DNA from: Pseudomonas nicosulfuronedens
Lineage (GTDB): Bacteria > Pseudomonadota > Gammaproteobacteria > Pseudomonadales > Pseudomonadaceae
Reading direction: 5' to 3'
Assembly (NCBI RefSeq): GCF_005877905.1
Contig: NZ_SWDV01000038.1
Coordinates: 1 to 64,000 of the forward strand
DNA length: 64,000 nt
The notes under the pieces were generated by a model. The model was not told the origin of the DNA. It did not search any database and worked only from the letters and a program-made list of their open reading frames with translations. The first letter of the stretch is position 1. Each line of letters starts with the position of its first letter. A program made the position numbers and the translations under genes. Below, piece by piece: positions 29,536 to 39,058 of this stretch.

Positions 29536-29556
29536 ACGGGGCCGCTGGGGCCCCGT
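29536..29556 (-). terminator. hairpin between ridA and the lipoprotein gene
   Basis: A perfect 8-bp stem acggggcc/ggccccgt with a 5-nt loop. On the minus strand it lies just after ridA and is followed by tcctttg. T-poor, so possibly only partial termination. Confidence 0.45.
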
Positions 29557-29572
29557 AGGTATTTCGTGACGC

Positions 29573-29953
29573 TTATTCCAGGACGACGATGGCGTCCATC
29601 TCGACCTGGGCGCCCTTGGGCAGGGCGGCAACGCCGATGGCGGCGCGGGCCGGGTAGGGCTGGACGAAGTACTTGCCCATGATCTCGTTGACCTTGGCGA
29701 AGTGCGACAGGTCGGTGAGGAAGATGTTCAGCTTGGCGACGTCGTGCAGGTAGCCGCCGGAAGCCTCGATGACTGCTTTCAGGTTCTCGAAGACCTGGAC
29801 GGTCTGCTCTTCGAAGCCCTCGACCAGTTCCATGGTTTTCGGGTCCAGCGGGATCTGACCGGAGACATAGACGGTGTTGCCAGCCTTGATGGCCTGGGAG
29901 TAGGTACCGATGGCGGCCGGGGCTTTGTCGGTATGGATTACGGTCTTGGTCAT
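29573..29953 (-). CDS. ridA: RidA-family enamine/imine deaminase
   Basis: A 126-aa member of the YjgF/YER057c/UK114 family that hydrolyses reactive 2-aminoacrylate and related imines made by PLP enzymes. Family marks are the N-terminal [56 protein letters not shown] and the Arg-containing [25 protein letters not shown]. The catalytic Arg is in ARAAIGV. It follows spoT by 20 nt, as is common in proteobacteria. A second, divergent RidA homologue lies in the dad cluster at 59231. Confidence 0.95.
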   Translation of the reverse strand: MTKTVIHTDKAPAAIGTYSQAIKAGNTVYVSGQIPLDPKTMELVEGFEEQTVQVFENLKAVIEASGGYLHDVAKLNIFLTDLSHFAKVNEIMGKYFVQPYPARAAIGVAALPKGAQVEMDAIVVLE

Positions 29954-29973
29954 GTCGACTCCTTAGGGTGGGA

Positions 29974-32082
29974 TCAGCTGCGCATGCGGGTGATGCGGAT
30001 CACGCCCTTGAGCGCGCGCAGCTTCTTGATGACGCGGGCCAGGTGCACACGGTCATGCACGCTGACGACGAGCTGGACCACGCTGATGCGGCCGTCGCGC
30101 TCGTCCATGCTGATCTTCTCGATGTTGCCGTCGGCGGCGTTGACGCTGGTCGCCAGCAGGGCGATCAGGCCGCGCTGGTGCTCCAGCTCGACGCGCAGCT
30201 CGACGTTGAATTCGCCGGTGACATCCTTGGCCCAGCTGAGCTGGATGCACTTTTCCGGATTGTGGCGAATTTCGCTGATGTTCCGGCAGTTCTCCAGGTG
30301 CACGACCATGCCCTTGCCGGCGGACAGGTGGCCGACGATCGGGTCGCCCGGGATCGGCGTGCAGCACTTGGCGTAGCTGAGTACCAGGCCTTCGGTGCCG
30401 CGGATCGCCAGCGGACCTTCGGCGCTCGGCGCTTCTGCGCCTTCGCTGGACAGCAGCCGGCGCGCGACCACGTAGGCCATGCGATTGCCCAAGCCGATCT
30501 CTTCGAGCAGGTCCTCGAAGACTTCCATGCGGTACTCGGTGAGCACGCCCTGGATGCGCTCCTGCGGGATCTTCTCCAGGTGGCTGTCGAAGCCGGCCAG
30601 GGTCTTGTTCAGCAGGCGCTCGCCGAGGTTGATCGACTCGGAGCGGCGTTGCAGCTTGAGCGCGTGGCGGATGTGCGTGCGCGCCTTGCCGGTGACCACG
30701 AAGTTGAGCCACGCCGGGTTCGGCCGGGTGCCTGGCGCAGTGACGATTTCCACGGTCGCACCGCTTTGCAGGGGCTCGGACAGCGGCGCCAGGCGGCGGT
30801 TGATGCGGCAGGCGATGCAGCTGTTGCCGACGTCGGTGTGCACCGCGTAGGCGAAGTCGACGGCCGTGGACCCCTTGGGCAGCTCCATGATGCGGCCCTT
30901 GGGCGTGAAGACGTAGACCTCGTCCGGGAACAGGTCGATCTTCACGTTCTCGATGAATTCCAGCGAGTTGCCGGCGCGCTGCTGCAGTTCGAGGATGCCC
31001 TTCACCCACTGGCGGGCGCGGGCATGGGTGCCTTTCTGCGCTTCCTCTTCACTGGATTTGTACAGCCAGTGCGCGGCGATGCCGTGGTTGGCCATCTCTT
31101 CCATCTCGCGGGTGCGGATCTGGATCTCGATGGGCACGCCATGCATGCCGAACAGCGTGGTGTGCAACGACTGGTAGCCGTTGGCCTTGGGAATCGCGAT
31201 GTAATCCTTGAAGCGACCGGGGAACGGCTTGTACAGGTTGTGCACGGCGCCGAGCACGCGGTAGCAAGTGTCGACCTTGTCGACGATGATGCGGAAGGCG
31301 TAGACGTCCATGATCTCGTTGAACGCCTTGCGCTTGCCGCGCATCTTCTTGTAGATGCTGAACAGGTGCTTCTCGCGGCCCAGGACTTGGCCTTCCATGC
31401 CTTCGCGGGCGAGGCAGTTGACCAGCGACTCCTGGATCTTGCCGACGATCTCGCGGCGGTTGCCGCGGGCCTTCTTCACCGCCTGGCGGATGCGCTCGGA
31501 GCGCATCGGGTGCATCGCCTTGAAGCCCAGGTCTTCGAATTCCACGCGCATGCTGTGCATGCCCAGCCGGTTGGCGATGGGCGCGTAGATTTCCAGGGTT
31601 TCCTTGGCGATGCGCCGGCGCTTCTCGCCGGACAGGACTTCCAGCGTGCGCATGTTGTGCAGGCGGTCGGCCAGCTTCACCAGGATCACGCGGATGTCGC
31701 GCGCCATGGCCATGGCCATCTTCTGGAAGTTCTCGGCCTGTGCCTCGGCCTTGGACTCGAAGTTCATCTGGGTCAGCTTGCTGACCCCGTCCACGAGTTC
31801 CGAGACGGTTTCGCCGAACTGCGCGGTGAGCGCTTCCTTGGCGATGCCGGTGTCCTCGATCACATCGTGCAGCATGGCTGCCATCAGGCTCTGATGGTCC
31901 ATGTGCATGTCGGCGAGGATGTTGGCGACGGCGAGCGGATGGGTGACGTAAGCCTCACCGCTGCGGCGGCGCTGCCCGTCGTGGGCCTGCTCGGCGTAGT
32001 AGTAGGCGCGGCGAACCAGGTTGACCTGATCCGGGCCCAGGTAGCTCGACAGACGGTCGGCGAAGGCGTCTATGCTCGGCAT
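29974..32082 (-). CDS. spoT: bifunctional (p)ppGpp synthetase/hydrolase SpoT
   Basis: Controls (p)ppGpp levels in the stringent response. The 702 aa hold an N-terminal HD hydrolase domain with the HD pair in MAAMLHDVIEDT near residue 72, the synthetase domain (FSIYKKMRGKRKAFNEIMDVYAFRIIVD, DYIAIPKANGYQSLHTTLFG), TGS (VYVFTPKGRIMELPKGSTAVDFAYAVHTDVG), a Cys-containing helical region (AKCCTPIPGDP) and a C-terminal ACT domain. The intact HD motif says hydrolysis is retained. It is read after rpoZ (60 nt) and before ridA (20 nt) in the order gmk-rpoZ-spoT-ridA. Confidence 0.97.
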   Translation of the reverse strand: MPSIDAFADRLSSYLGPDQVNLVRRAYYYAEQAHDGQRRRSGEAYVTHPLAVANILADMHMDHQSLMAAMLHDVIEDTGIAKEALTAQFGETVSELVDGVSKLTQMNFESKAEAQAENFQKMAMAMARDIRVILVKLADRLHNMRTLEVLSGEKRRRIAKETLEIYAPIANRLGMHSMRVEFEDLGFKAMHPMRSERIRQAVKKARGNRREIVGKIQESLVNCLAREGMEGQVLGREKHLFSIYKKMRGKRKAFNEIMDVYAFRIIVDKVDTCYRVLGAVHNLYKPFPGRFKDYIAIPKANGYQSLHTTLFGMHGVPIEIQIRTREMEEMANHGIAAHWLYKSSEEEAQKGTHARARQWVKGILELQQRAGNSLEFIENVKIDLFPDEVYVFTPKGRIMELPKGSTAVDFAYAVHTDVGNSCIACRINRRLAPLSEPLQSGATVEIVTAPGTRPNPAWLNFVVTGKARTHIRHALKLQRRSESINLGERLLNKTLAGFDSHLEKIPQERIQGVLTEYRMEVFEDLLEEIGLGNRMAYVVARRLLSSEGAEAPSAEGPLAIRGTEGLVLSYAKCCTPIPGDPIVGHLSAGKGMVVHLENCRNISEIRHNPEKCIQLSWAKDVTGEFNVELRVELEHQRGLIALLATSVNAADGNIEKISMDERDGRISVVQLVVSVHDRVHLARVIKKLRALKGVIRITRMRS

Positions 32083-32142
32083 GGGCTTACCCCCTGCCGA
32101 GCGGCATATCGCGGTGCGCCAATTCGTCGGCCGGACATCGAC

Positions 32143-32409
32143 TTACAGGGCCTCGTTGTTGGCCTCGTCTTCAAAGGCAGCGAACAGCGGCTCTTCTTCA
32201 ACCACGTCCTCCTGCTGAACGATGTCAGCGTCCACCAGGCCCGAGGCGATTTCGCGCAGGGCGACAACGGTGGGCTTGTCGTTTTCCCACGGTACCTTGG
32301 GCTCTTTGCCGCCGGTAGCCAGCTGGCGCGAACGCTTGGTGGCGAGCATGACCAGCTCGAAACGGTTATCGACGTTGTCCAGGCAGTCTTCAACGGTGAC
32401 GCGGGCCAT
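32143..32409 (-). CDS. rpoZ: RNA polymerase omega subunit RpoZ
   Basis: Small subunit that helps assemble and stabilise RNA polymerase and mediates ppGpp response. The 88 aa start [30 protein letters not shown], the standard omega signature. The ATG at 32409 is preferred to one four codons upstream because of family length and gagga 7 nt upstream. The C-terminus is acidic ([18 protein letters not shown]). Genes gmk, rpoZ and spoT are adjacent, a conserved arrangement. Confidence 0.97.
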   Translation of the reverse strand: MARVTVEDCLDNVDNRFELVMLATKRSRQLATGGKEPKVPWENDKPTVVALREIASGLVDADIVQQEDVVEEEPLFAAFEDEANNEAL

Positions 32410-32510
32410 GGTGTTCCTCATTACGCAAATGGAGACCCGGAGAAATACCGGGCGGACTGGATAGTCTAAAAAATCGCCAATCTTTATGGAAGTGCCTTCT
32501 CTCGCCCGAA

Positions 32511-34032
<1,522 letters not shown>

Positions 34033-34198
34033 GGAGTCACCTCTCTGAATGGGCTGGGAAAACGGCCGACAGGTCGTCGGAAACCGGTAATTGTACCCCA
34101 GCGTAGCGCGCCGCAGCACGCCGGCGGTGGTTGCGCCCGTCCGCTGGCCTCTATAATGGCGGACATTCCCCCGCCAGTAATCTGTACAGGATGCCTCC

Positions 34199-34918
34199 AT
34201 GAACCGTCCCAGTGGCCGCGCCGCCGACCAACTGCGCCCGATCCGTATCACCCGCCATTACACCAAGCACGCCGAGGGCTCCGTGCTGGTCGAGTTCGGC
34301 GACACCAAGGTGATCTGCACCGTCAGCGCCGAATCCGGTGTGCCGCGCTTCCTCAAGGGCCAGGGCCAGGGCTGGCTGACCGCCGAGTACGGCATGCTGC
34401 CGCGTTCCACCGGCGAGCGTAACCAGCGTGAAGCCGCGCGCGGCAAGCAGGGTGGCCGCACCCTGGAAATCCAGCGCCTGATCGGCCGCTCCCTGCGTGC
34501 CGCGCTGGACCTGTCCAAGCTGGGCGAGAACACCCTCTACATCGACTGCGATGTGATCCAGGCCGACGGAGGCACCCGCACCGCTTCCATCACTGGCGCC
34601 ACCGTAGCGCTGATCGATGCCCTGGCCGTGCTGAAGAAGCGCGGCGCGCTCAAGGGCAACCCGCTCAAGCAGATGGTCGCTGCGGTTTCCGTGGGCATGT
34701 ACCAGGGCGAGCCGGTATTGGACCTGGATTACCTGGAAGACTCCGCCGCCGAGACCGACCTGAACGTGGTCATGACCGATGCCGGCGGCTTCATCGAGGT
34801 CCAGGGAACTGCCGAGGGCGCCCCCTTCCAGCCGGCCGAGCTCAATGCCATGCTGGAACTGGCCCAGAAAGGCCTGCAAGAGCTGTTTGAGCTGCAGCGC
34901 GCAGCGCTGGCCGACTGA
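34199..34918 (+). CDS. rph: ribonuclease PH
   Basis: Phosphate-dependent 3'-5' exoribonuclease that trims the 3' end of tRNA precursors. The 239 aa give the full length without the frameshift known in E. coli K-12. Family marks are [29 protein letters not shown] near the start, [34 protein letters not shown] with the phosphate-binding Arg, and [19 protein letters not shown]. It diverges from yicC and is followed by a small membrane protein after 49 nt. Confidence 0.97.
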   Translation: MNRPSGRAADQLRPIRITRHYTKHAEGSVLVEFGDTKVICTVSAESGVPRFLKGQGQGWLTAEYGMLPRSTGERNQREAARGKQGGRTLEIQRLIGRSLRAALDLSKLGENTLYIDCDVIQADGGTRTASITGATVALIDALAVLKKRGALKGNPLKQMVAAVSVGMYQGEPVLDLDYLEDSAAETDLNVVMTDAGGFIEVQGTAEGAPFQPAELNAMLELAQKGLQELFELQRAALAD

Positions 34919-34967
34919 TCTGACGGGCGGCGAGGCCGCCCGACTTTCAAGTGCAAGGAGCGAAAGG

Positions 34968-35339
34968 ATGAGCGACGAAGTACCGGTACAGCAGGCTCAG
35001 CCGAGCCAGGAAGCCCGGCAGTGGGCGATGTTCTGCCACTTCGCTGCCTTCCTCGGCTTCATCTTCCCCTTCGGCAACCTGCTCGGGCCGCTGATCGTCT
35101 GGCAGATCAAGCGTGAATCGGACCCGTTCGTGGATCGCCAGGGCAAGGAGGCGCTGAACTTCCAGATCACCGTGAGCCTCGCGGTGGTGGTCAGCTTCCT
35201 GCTGATGCTGGTGGTGATCGGCTTCTTCCTGCTGGGCCTGGTGAGCATCGGTGCGCTGGTGCTGACCATCATCGCCGGGATCAAGGCCAACGAAGGGCTG
35301 GACTACCGCTACCCCTTCACTTGGCGTCCGATCAAGTAA
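34968..35339 (+). CDS. DUF4870 small membrane protein
   Basis: A 123-aa inner-membrane protein. Three hydrophobic segments are visible: WAMFCHFAAFLGFIFPFGNLLGPLIVWQI (about 22-50), LAVVVSFLLMLVVIGFFLLG and SIGALVLTIIAGI. DFVDRQGKEALNFQ-like wording (DPFVDRQGKEALNFQITVS) is the DUF4870 signature. The ATG at 34968 has a clear aaggagcgaaagg upstream, so the longer frame from 34779 is rejected. Function unknown. It is co-directional with rph and closed by a strong terminator. Confidence 0.88.
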   Translation: MSDEVPVQQAQPSQEARQWAMFCHFAAFLGFIFPFGNLLGPLIVWQIKRESDPFVDRQGKEALNFQITVSLAVVVSFLLMLVVIGFFLLGLVSIGALVLTIIAGIKANEGLDYRYPFTWRPIK

Positions 35340-35355
35340 GCGCGCTCCAGACACG

Positions 35356-35385
35356 AAAAAGCCGGCTCGAAGCCGGCTTTTTTCT
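35356..35385. terminator. bidirectional terminator between DUF4870 gene and crc
   Basis: Stem aaaaagccggct/agccggctttttt with loop cga. A- and T-tracts on either side serve the plus-strand gene and the minus-strand crc. Confidence 0.85.
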
Positions 35386-35412
35386 GTCTGCCTTGCGGCG
35401 GCGCGACAGGAC

Positions 35413-36192
35413 TCAGATGCTCAGGGTCCAGTCGTAATCGACGATCAGCGGCGCATGCTGGGAGAAGCGCGGCTGCCGCGGCAGCTTGGCGCTGCGCACG
35501 AAGCGGCGCAGACCCGGCGTGAGGATCTGATAGTCGAAGCGCCAGCCCAGGTTGAGCAGCTCGGCCTGTTCGCTTTCCGGCCACCAGCTGTACTGGTCGC
35601 CTTCGCGGTTGACCTCGCGCAGGGCGTCGACGTAGCCCATGGTGCCGAAGATCTCATCCATCCAGCCACGCTCCGGCGCCATGAAGCCCGGAGATTGCTG
35701 GCATTCGCGCCAGTTCTTCACGTCCAGCTTCTGGTGCGCAACGTACAGCGAGCCGCAATAGATGTATTCGCGGCGCTTGCGGCGCTGCTTGTTCATGTAC
35801 TGGGCGAAATCGTCCATGAACTTGAACTTGTGGTTCAGGTTCTCGTCTCCTTCCTGCCCGGTAGGCAGCAGGAGAGTGGCGATACTCACCTTATCGAAAT
35901 CGGCTTGCAGGTAGCGCCCGTAACGATCGGCCATCTCGAAACCCAGGCCGCTTATGACAGCCTTGGGTTGCAGACGACTATAGAGTGCGACGCCGCCCTG
36001 ACTGGGCACTTCGGCATCGCAGGCGTACAGGAAGTAGCCATCCAGTTGGTAGGATGGGTCATCCAGATCGAAAGCGGAGGCGCGGGTATCCTGCAAGCAG
36101 ATCACGTCGGCATTCTGGGCTTGCAGCCAACTGAGCAAACCACGCTCGGCTGCAGCCTGAATACCATTCACGTTCACACTGATGATCCGCAT
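35413..36192 (-). CDS. crc: catabolite repression control protein Crc
   Basis: A 259-aa protein of the exonuclease/endonuclease/phosphatase fold that works with Hfq to repress translation of mRNAs with A-rich motifs when preferred carbon sources are present. The N-terminus MRIISVNVNGIQAAAERGLL and the stretch VICLQDTRASAFDLDD are characteristic: the family-typical catalytic Glu after LQ is replaced by Asp, consistent with Crc lacking nuclease activity. It diverges from pyrE across 81 bp, a conserved Pseudomonas arrangement. Confidence 0.96.
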   Translation of the reverse strand: MRIISVNVNGIQAAAERGLLSWLQAQNADVICLQDTRASAFDLDDPSYQLDGYFLYACDAEVPSQGGVALYSRLQPKAVISGLGFEMADRYGRYLQADFDKVSIATLLLPTGQEGDENLNHKFKFMDDFAQYMNKQRRKRREYIYCGSLYVAHQKLDVKNWRECQQSPGFMAPERGWMDEIFGTMGYVDALREVNREGDQYSWWPESEQAELLNLGWRFDYQILTPGLRRFVRSAKLPRQPRFSQHAPLIVDYDWTLSI

Positions 36193-36273
36193 AAATGGCC
36201 CCCAAAATCACGTGTGTGTATGATACCCGAGCTCAAACGGTTTAGCTAAATTCATACCGGCCGGTTCTCTCCC

Positions 36274-36915
36274 ATGCACGCATATCAACGCGATTTCATC
36301 CGCTTCGCCATCGAGCGCGGCGTTCTTCGCTTCGGCGAATTCACCCTCAAGTCCGGGCGCACCAGTCCGTACTTCTTCAATGCCGGCCTGTTCAACACCG
36401 GCGTTGCGCTGTCCCAGCTGGGTCGTTTCTACGCCAGCGCGGTGGTCGATAGCGGCATACCTTTCGACGTGTTGTTCGGCCCGGCCTATAAAGGAATTCC
36501 GCTGGCGGCCGCTACAGCCATTGCGCTGGCAGAACAGCACGGCCGCGACCTGCCCTGGTGCTTCAACCGCAAGGAAGCCAAGGACCATGGCGAAGGCGGC
36601 ACGCTGGTCGGCGCTCCGCTGGCCGGTCGCGCGCTGATTATCGATGACGTGATCACTGCCGGCACGGCGATCCGCGAGGTCATGCAGATCATCGACGCCC
36701 AGGGTGCCCAGGCAGCCGGTGTGTTGATCGCGCTGAACCGCCAGGAGCGTGGCAAGGGCGAACTGTCTGCGATCCAGGAAGTTGAACGGGACTTCTCGAT
36801 CCCGGTCGTAAGCATTGTCTCGCTGGAACAAGTGCTGGAGTATCTGGCCGGCGACGGTCAGCTCAAGCAGCACCTCGGGGCCGTCGAGGCCTATCGGGCG
36901 CAGTACGGTATCTAA
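36274..36915 (+). CDS. pyrE: orotate phosphoribosyltransferase PyrE
   Basis: Fifth step of pyrimidine synthesis: orotate plus PRPP to OMP. The 213 aa include [21 protein letters not shown] near the N-terminus, [10 protein letters not shown], the flexible catalytic loop [13 protein letters not shown] with Lys/His, and the PRPP-binding motif [17 protein letters not shown] near residue 125. It is followed by a DUF4124 gene after 19 nt. Confidence 0.97.
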   Translation: MHAYQRDFIRFAIERGVLRFGEFTLKSGRTSPYFFNAGLFNTGVALSQLGRFYASAVVDSGIPFDVLFGPAYKGIPLAAATAIALAEQHGRDLPWCFNRKEAKDHGEGGTLVGAPLAGRALIIDDVITAGTAIREVMQIIDAQGAQAAGVLIALNRQERGKGELSAIQEVERDFSIPVVSIVSLEQVLEYLAGDGQLKQHLGAVEAYRAQYGI

Positions 36916-36934
36916 CCGGAACAAGGGTGTCGGC

Positions 36935-37552
36935 ATGGCCAAGCAGGGTGCTTACCGCTACAGGGTGTTGATGGGGCTTCTGGGGGCCGTGCTCGCGGGG
37001 CAGGCGGCGGCTGCCGGTCAGCCGACCAGCCAGGTGGAGATGTACCGCTACGTCAATGACAAGGGCATCACCGTCATCGACCGCCTGGGCGTGCCGCCGC
37101 AGTACATTGGCAAGGGCTACCAGGTGCTCAACGACCAGGGCCGGGTAATCCGTGAGGTGCCGCCGGCGCCGACCGCCGCCGAGATCGAGCAGCGCAAGGC
37201 GGACGCCGCCCGCGCCAGTTCCGACCAGCAGCTGATGCGCATGTACACCAGCGTGGAAGACGTCGACCGTGCCCGCGACCGCAAGCTCGCCGAGCTCGAT
37301 GGGCTGACCAGCGTGGCCAAGGGCAACCTGCAGTCGCTGAAAACGCAGCAGGCCAACCTGCAGGCCCGCGCCGCCGATCAGGAGCGTGCCGGGCGCCAGG
37401 TGCCGGATGACCTGGTCGCGCAACTGAGTAACCTGCGCAGCGACGAACAGCGCCTGCAGCAGGACATCGCCCGCTATCAGCAGCTACGCACCCAGGCGGT
37501 GAGCAGCTTCGGCGAGGACCGCGCCCGCGTAGCCCAGCTGATGGGAAACTGA
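36935..37552 (+). CDS. DUF4124 exported protein
   Basis: A 205-aa protein with a signal peptide (residues about 10-28, VLMGLLGAVLAGQAAA), a DUF4124 motif (MYRYVNDKGITVIDRLGVPP) and a C-terminal coiled coil rich in Gln/Arg/Ala (about 100-200). This is the second DUF4124 protein in the window; the other carries an M23 domain. It is 19 nt after pyrE and could be read with it. Function unknown; a cell-envelope role is a guess. Confidence 0.85.
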   Translation: MAKQGAYRYRVLMGLLGAVLAGQAAAAGQPTSQVEMYRYVNDKGITVIDRLGVPPQYIGKGYQVLNDQGRVIREVPPAPTAAEIEQRKADAARASSDQQLMRMYTSVEDVDRARDRKLAELDGLTSVAKGNLQSLKTQQANLQARAADQERAGRQVPDDLVAQLSNLRSDEQRLQQDIARYQQLRTQAVSSFGEDRARVAQLMGN

Positions 37553-37568
37553 GCCCGCCTTTCGCCGC

Positions 37569-38015
37569 TCACTGTTGCGGAGAGACGCGCTCGAATTCGT
37601 TTATCTTCCCGCGCAGCCAGTCCGGCAAGGGCTGGCTTGTCCGGTCTTCTCCGGCATAGGCGTAGATCAGCTCCCCCAGCGTCAGCAGGGTTTCATCACA
37701 CCAGATCGATACCTGGAAGGTCAGGCTGCTGCGGCCCAGCCGACTGACGCGCACGCCCATTTCCAGCCAGTCGTCGAAGCGCGCGGGCGCCAGGTATTCC
37801 AGGGTGGTCTTCACCGCGAACAGATCGCCACCGCCGCGCAGCAGGTCAGCCGGGTAGCTCACGCCCAGGTGGCGGTAGTACTCGGTGGTGGCGACATCGG
37901 CGTAGGTCAGGTAGTTGCCGTTGAAGACGATGCCCTGGGGGTCGACCTCCGACCAGCGCACGCGCAGGCCGTGGAAGAAGCTGAAATCGTTGCGGGAAAC
38001 GGGGGACGCGGCCAT
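37569..38015 (-). CDS. 4HBT/YbgC-type acyl-CoA thioesterase
   Basis: A 148-aa hotdog-fold protein. RVRWSEVDPQGIVFNGNYLTYADVATTEYYRHLG carries the catalytic Asp of the YbgC/4HBT family (DPQGIVFNGNY). The rest matches the small thioesterase fold. The ATG at 38015 is preceded by aggag 8 nt upstream. It stands apart from argB behind a terminator and is convergent with the DUF4124 gene, whose stop is only 16 nt away. Likely hydrolyses short acyl-CoAs or acyl-ACPs; substrate unknown. Confidence 0.88.
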   Translation of the reverse strand: MAASPVSRNDFSFFHGLRVRWSEVDPQGIVFNGNYLTYADVATTEYYRHLGVSYPADLLRGGGDLFAVKTTLEYLAPARFDDWLEMGVRVSRLGRSSLTFQVSIWCDETLLTLGELIYAYAGEDRTSQPLPDWLRGKINEFERVSPQQ

Positions 38016-38082
38016 GCAAAATCTCCTGAAGACCTGTTCGAGGCAGGACGCCCATCAGGCTGAAGGGGTCCCGAACAGGCAG

Positions 38083-38120
38083 AAAAACACCCGCGAGGAT
38101 CGCTCCTGGCGGGTGTCTTT
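38083..38120 (-). terminator. terminator of the argB operon
   Basis: Inverted repeat acacccgc/gcgggtgt with a 14-nt middle. Read on the minus strand it is followed by ttttt just after argB. Confidence 0.75.
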
Positions 38121-38122
38121 GA

Positions 38123-39058
<936 letters not shown>

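Noticed and set aside
29968..32469. 833-aa plus-strand ORF opposite spoT and rpoZ
   Set aside because: Covers two well-conserved genes on the other strand, has low-complexity Val/Asp/His/Gln composition and no ribosome site.
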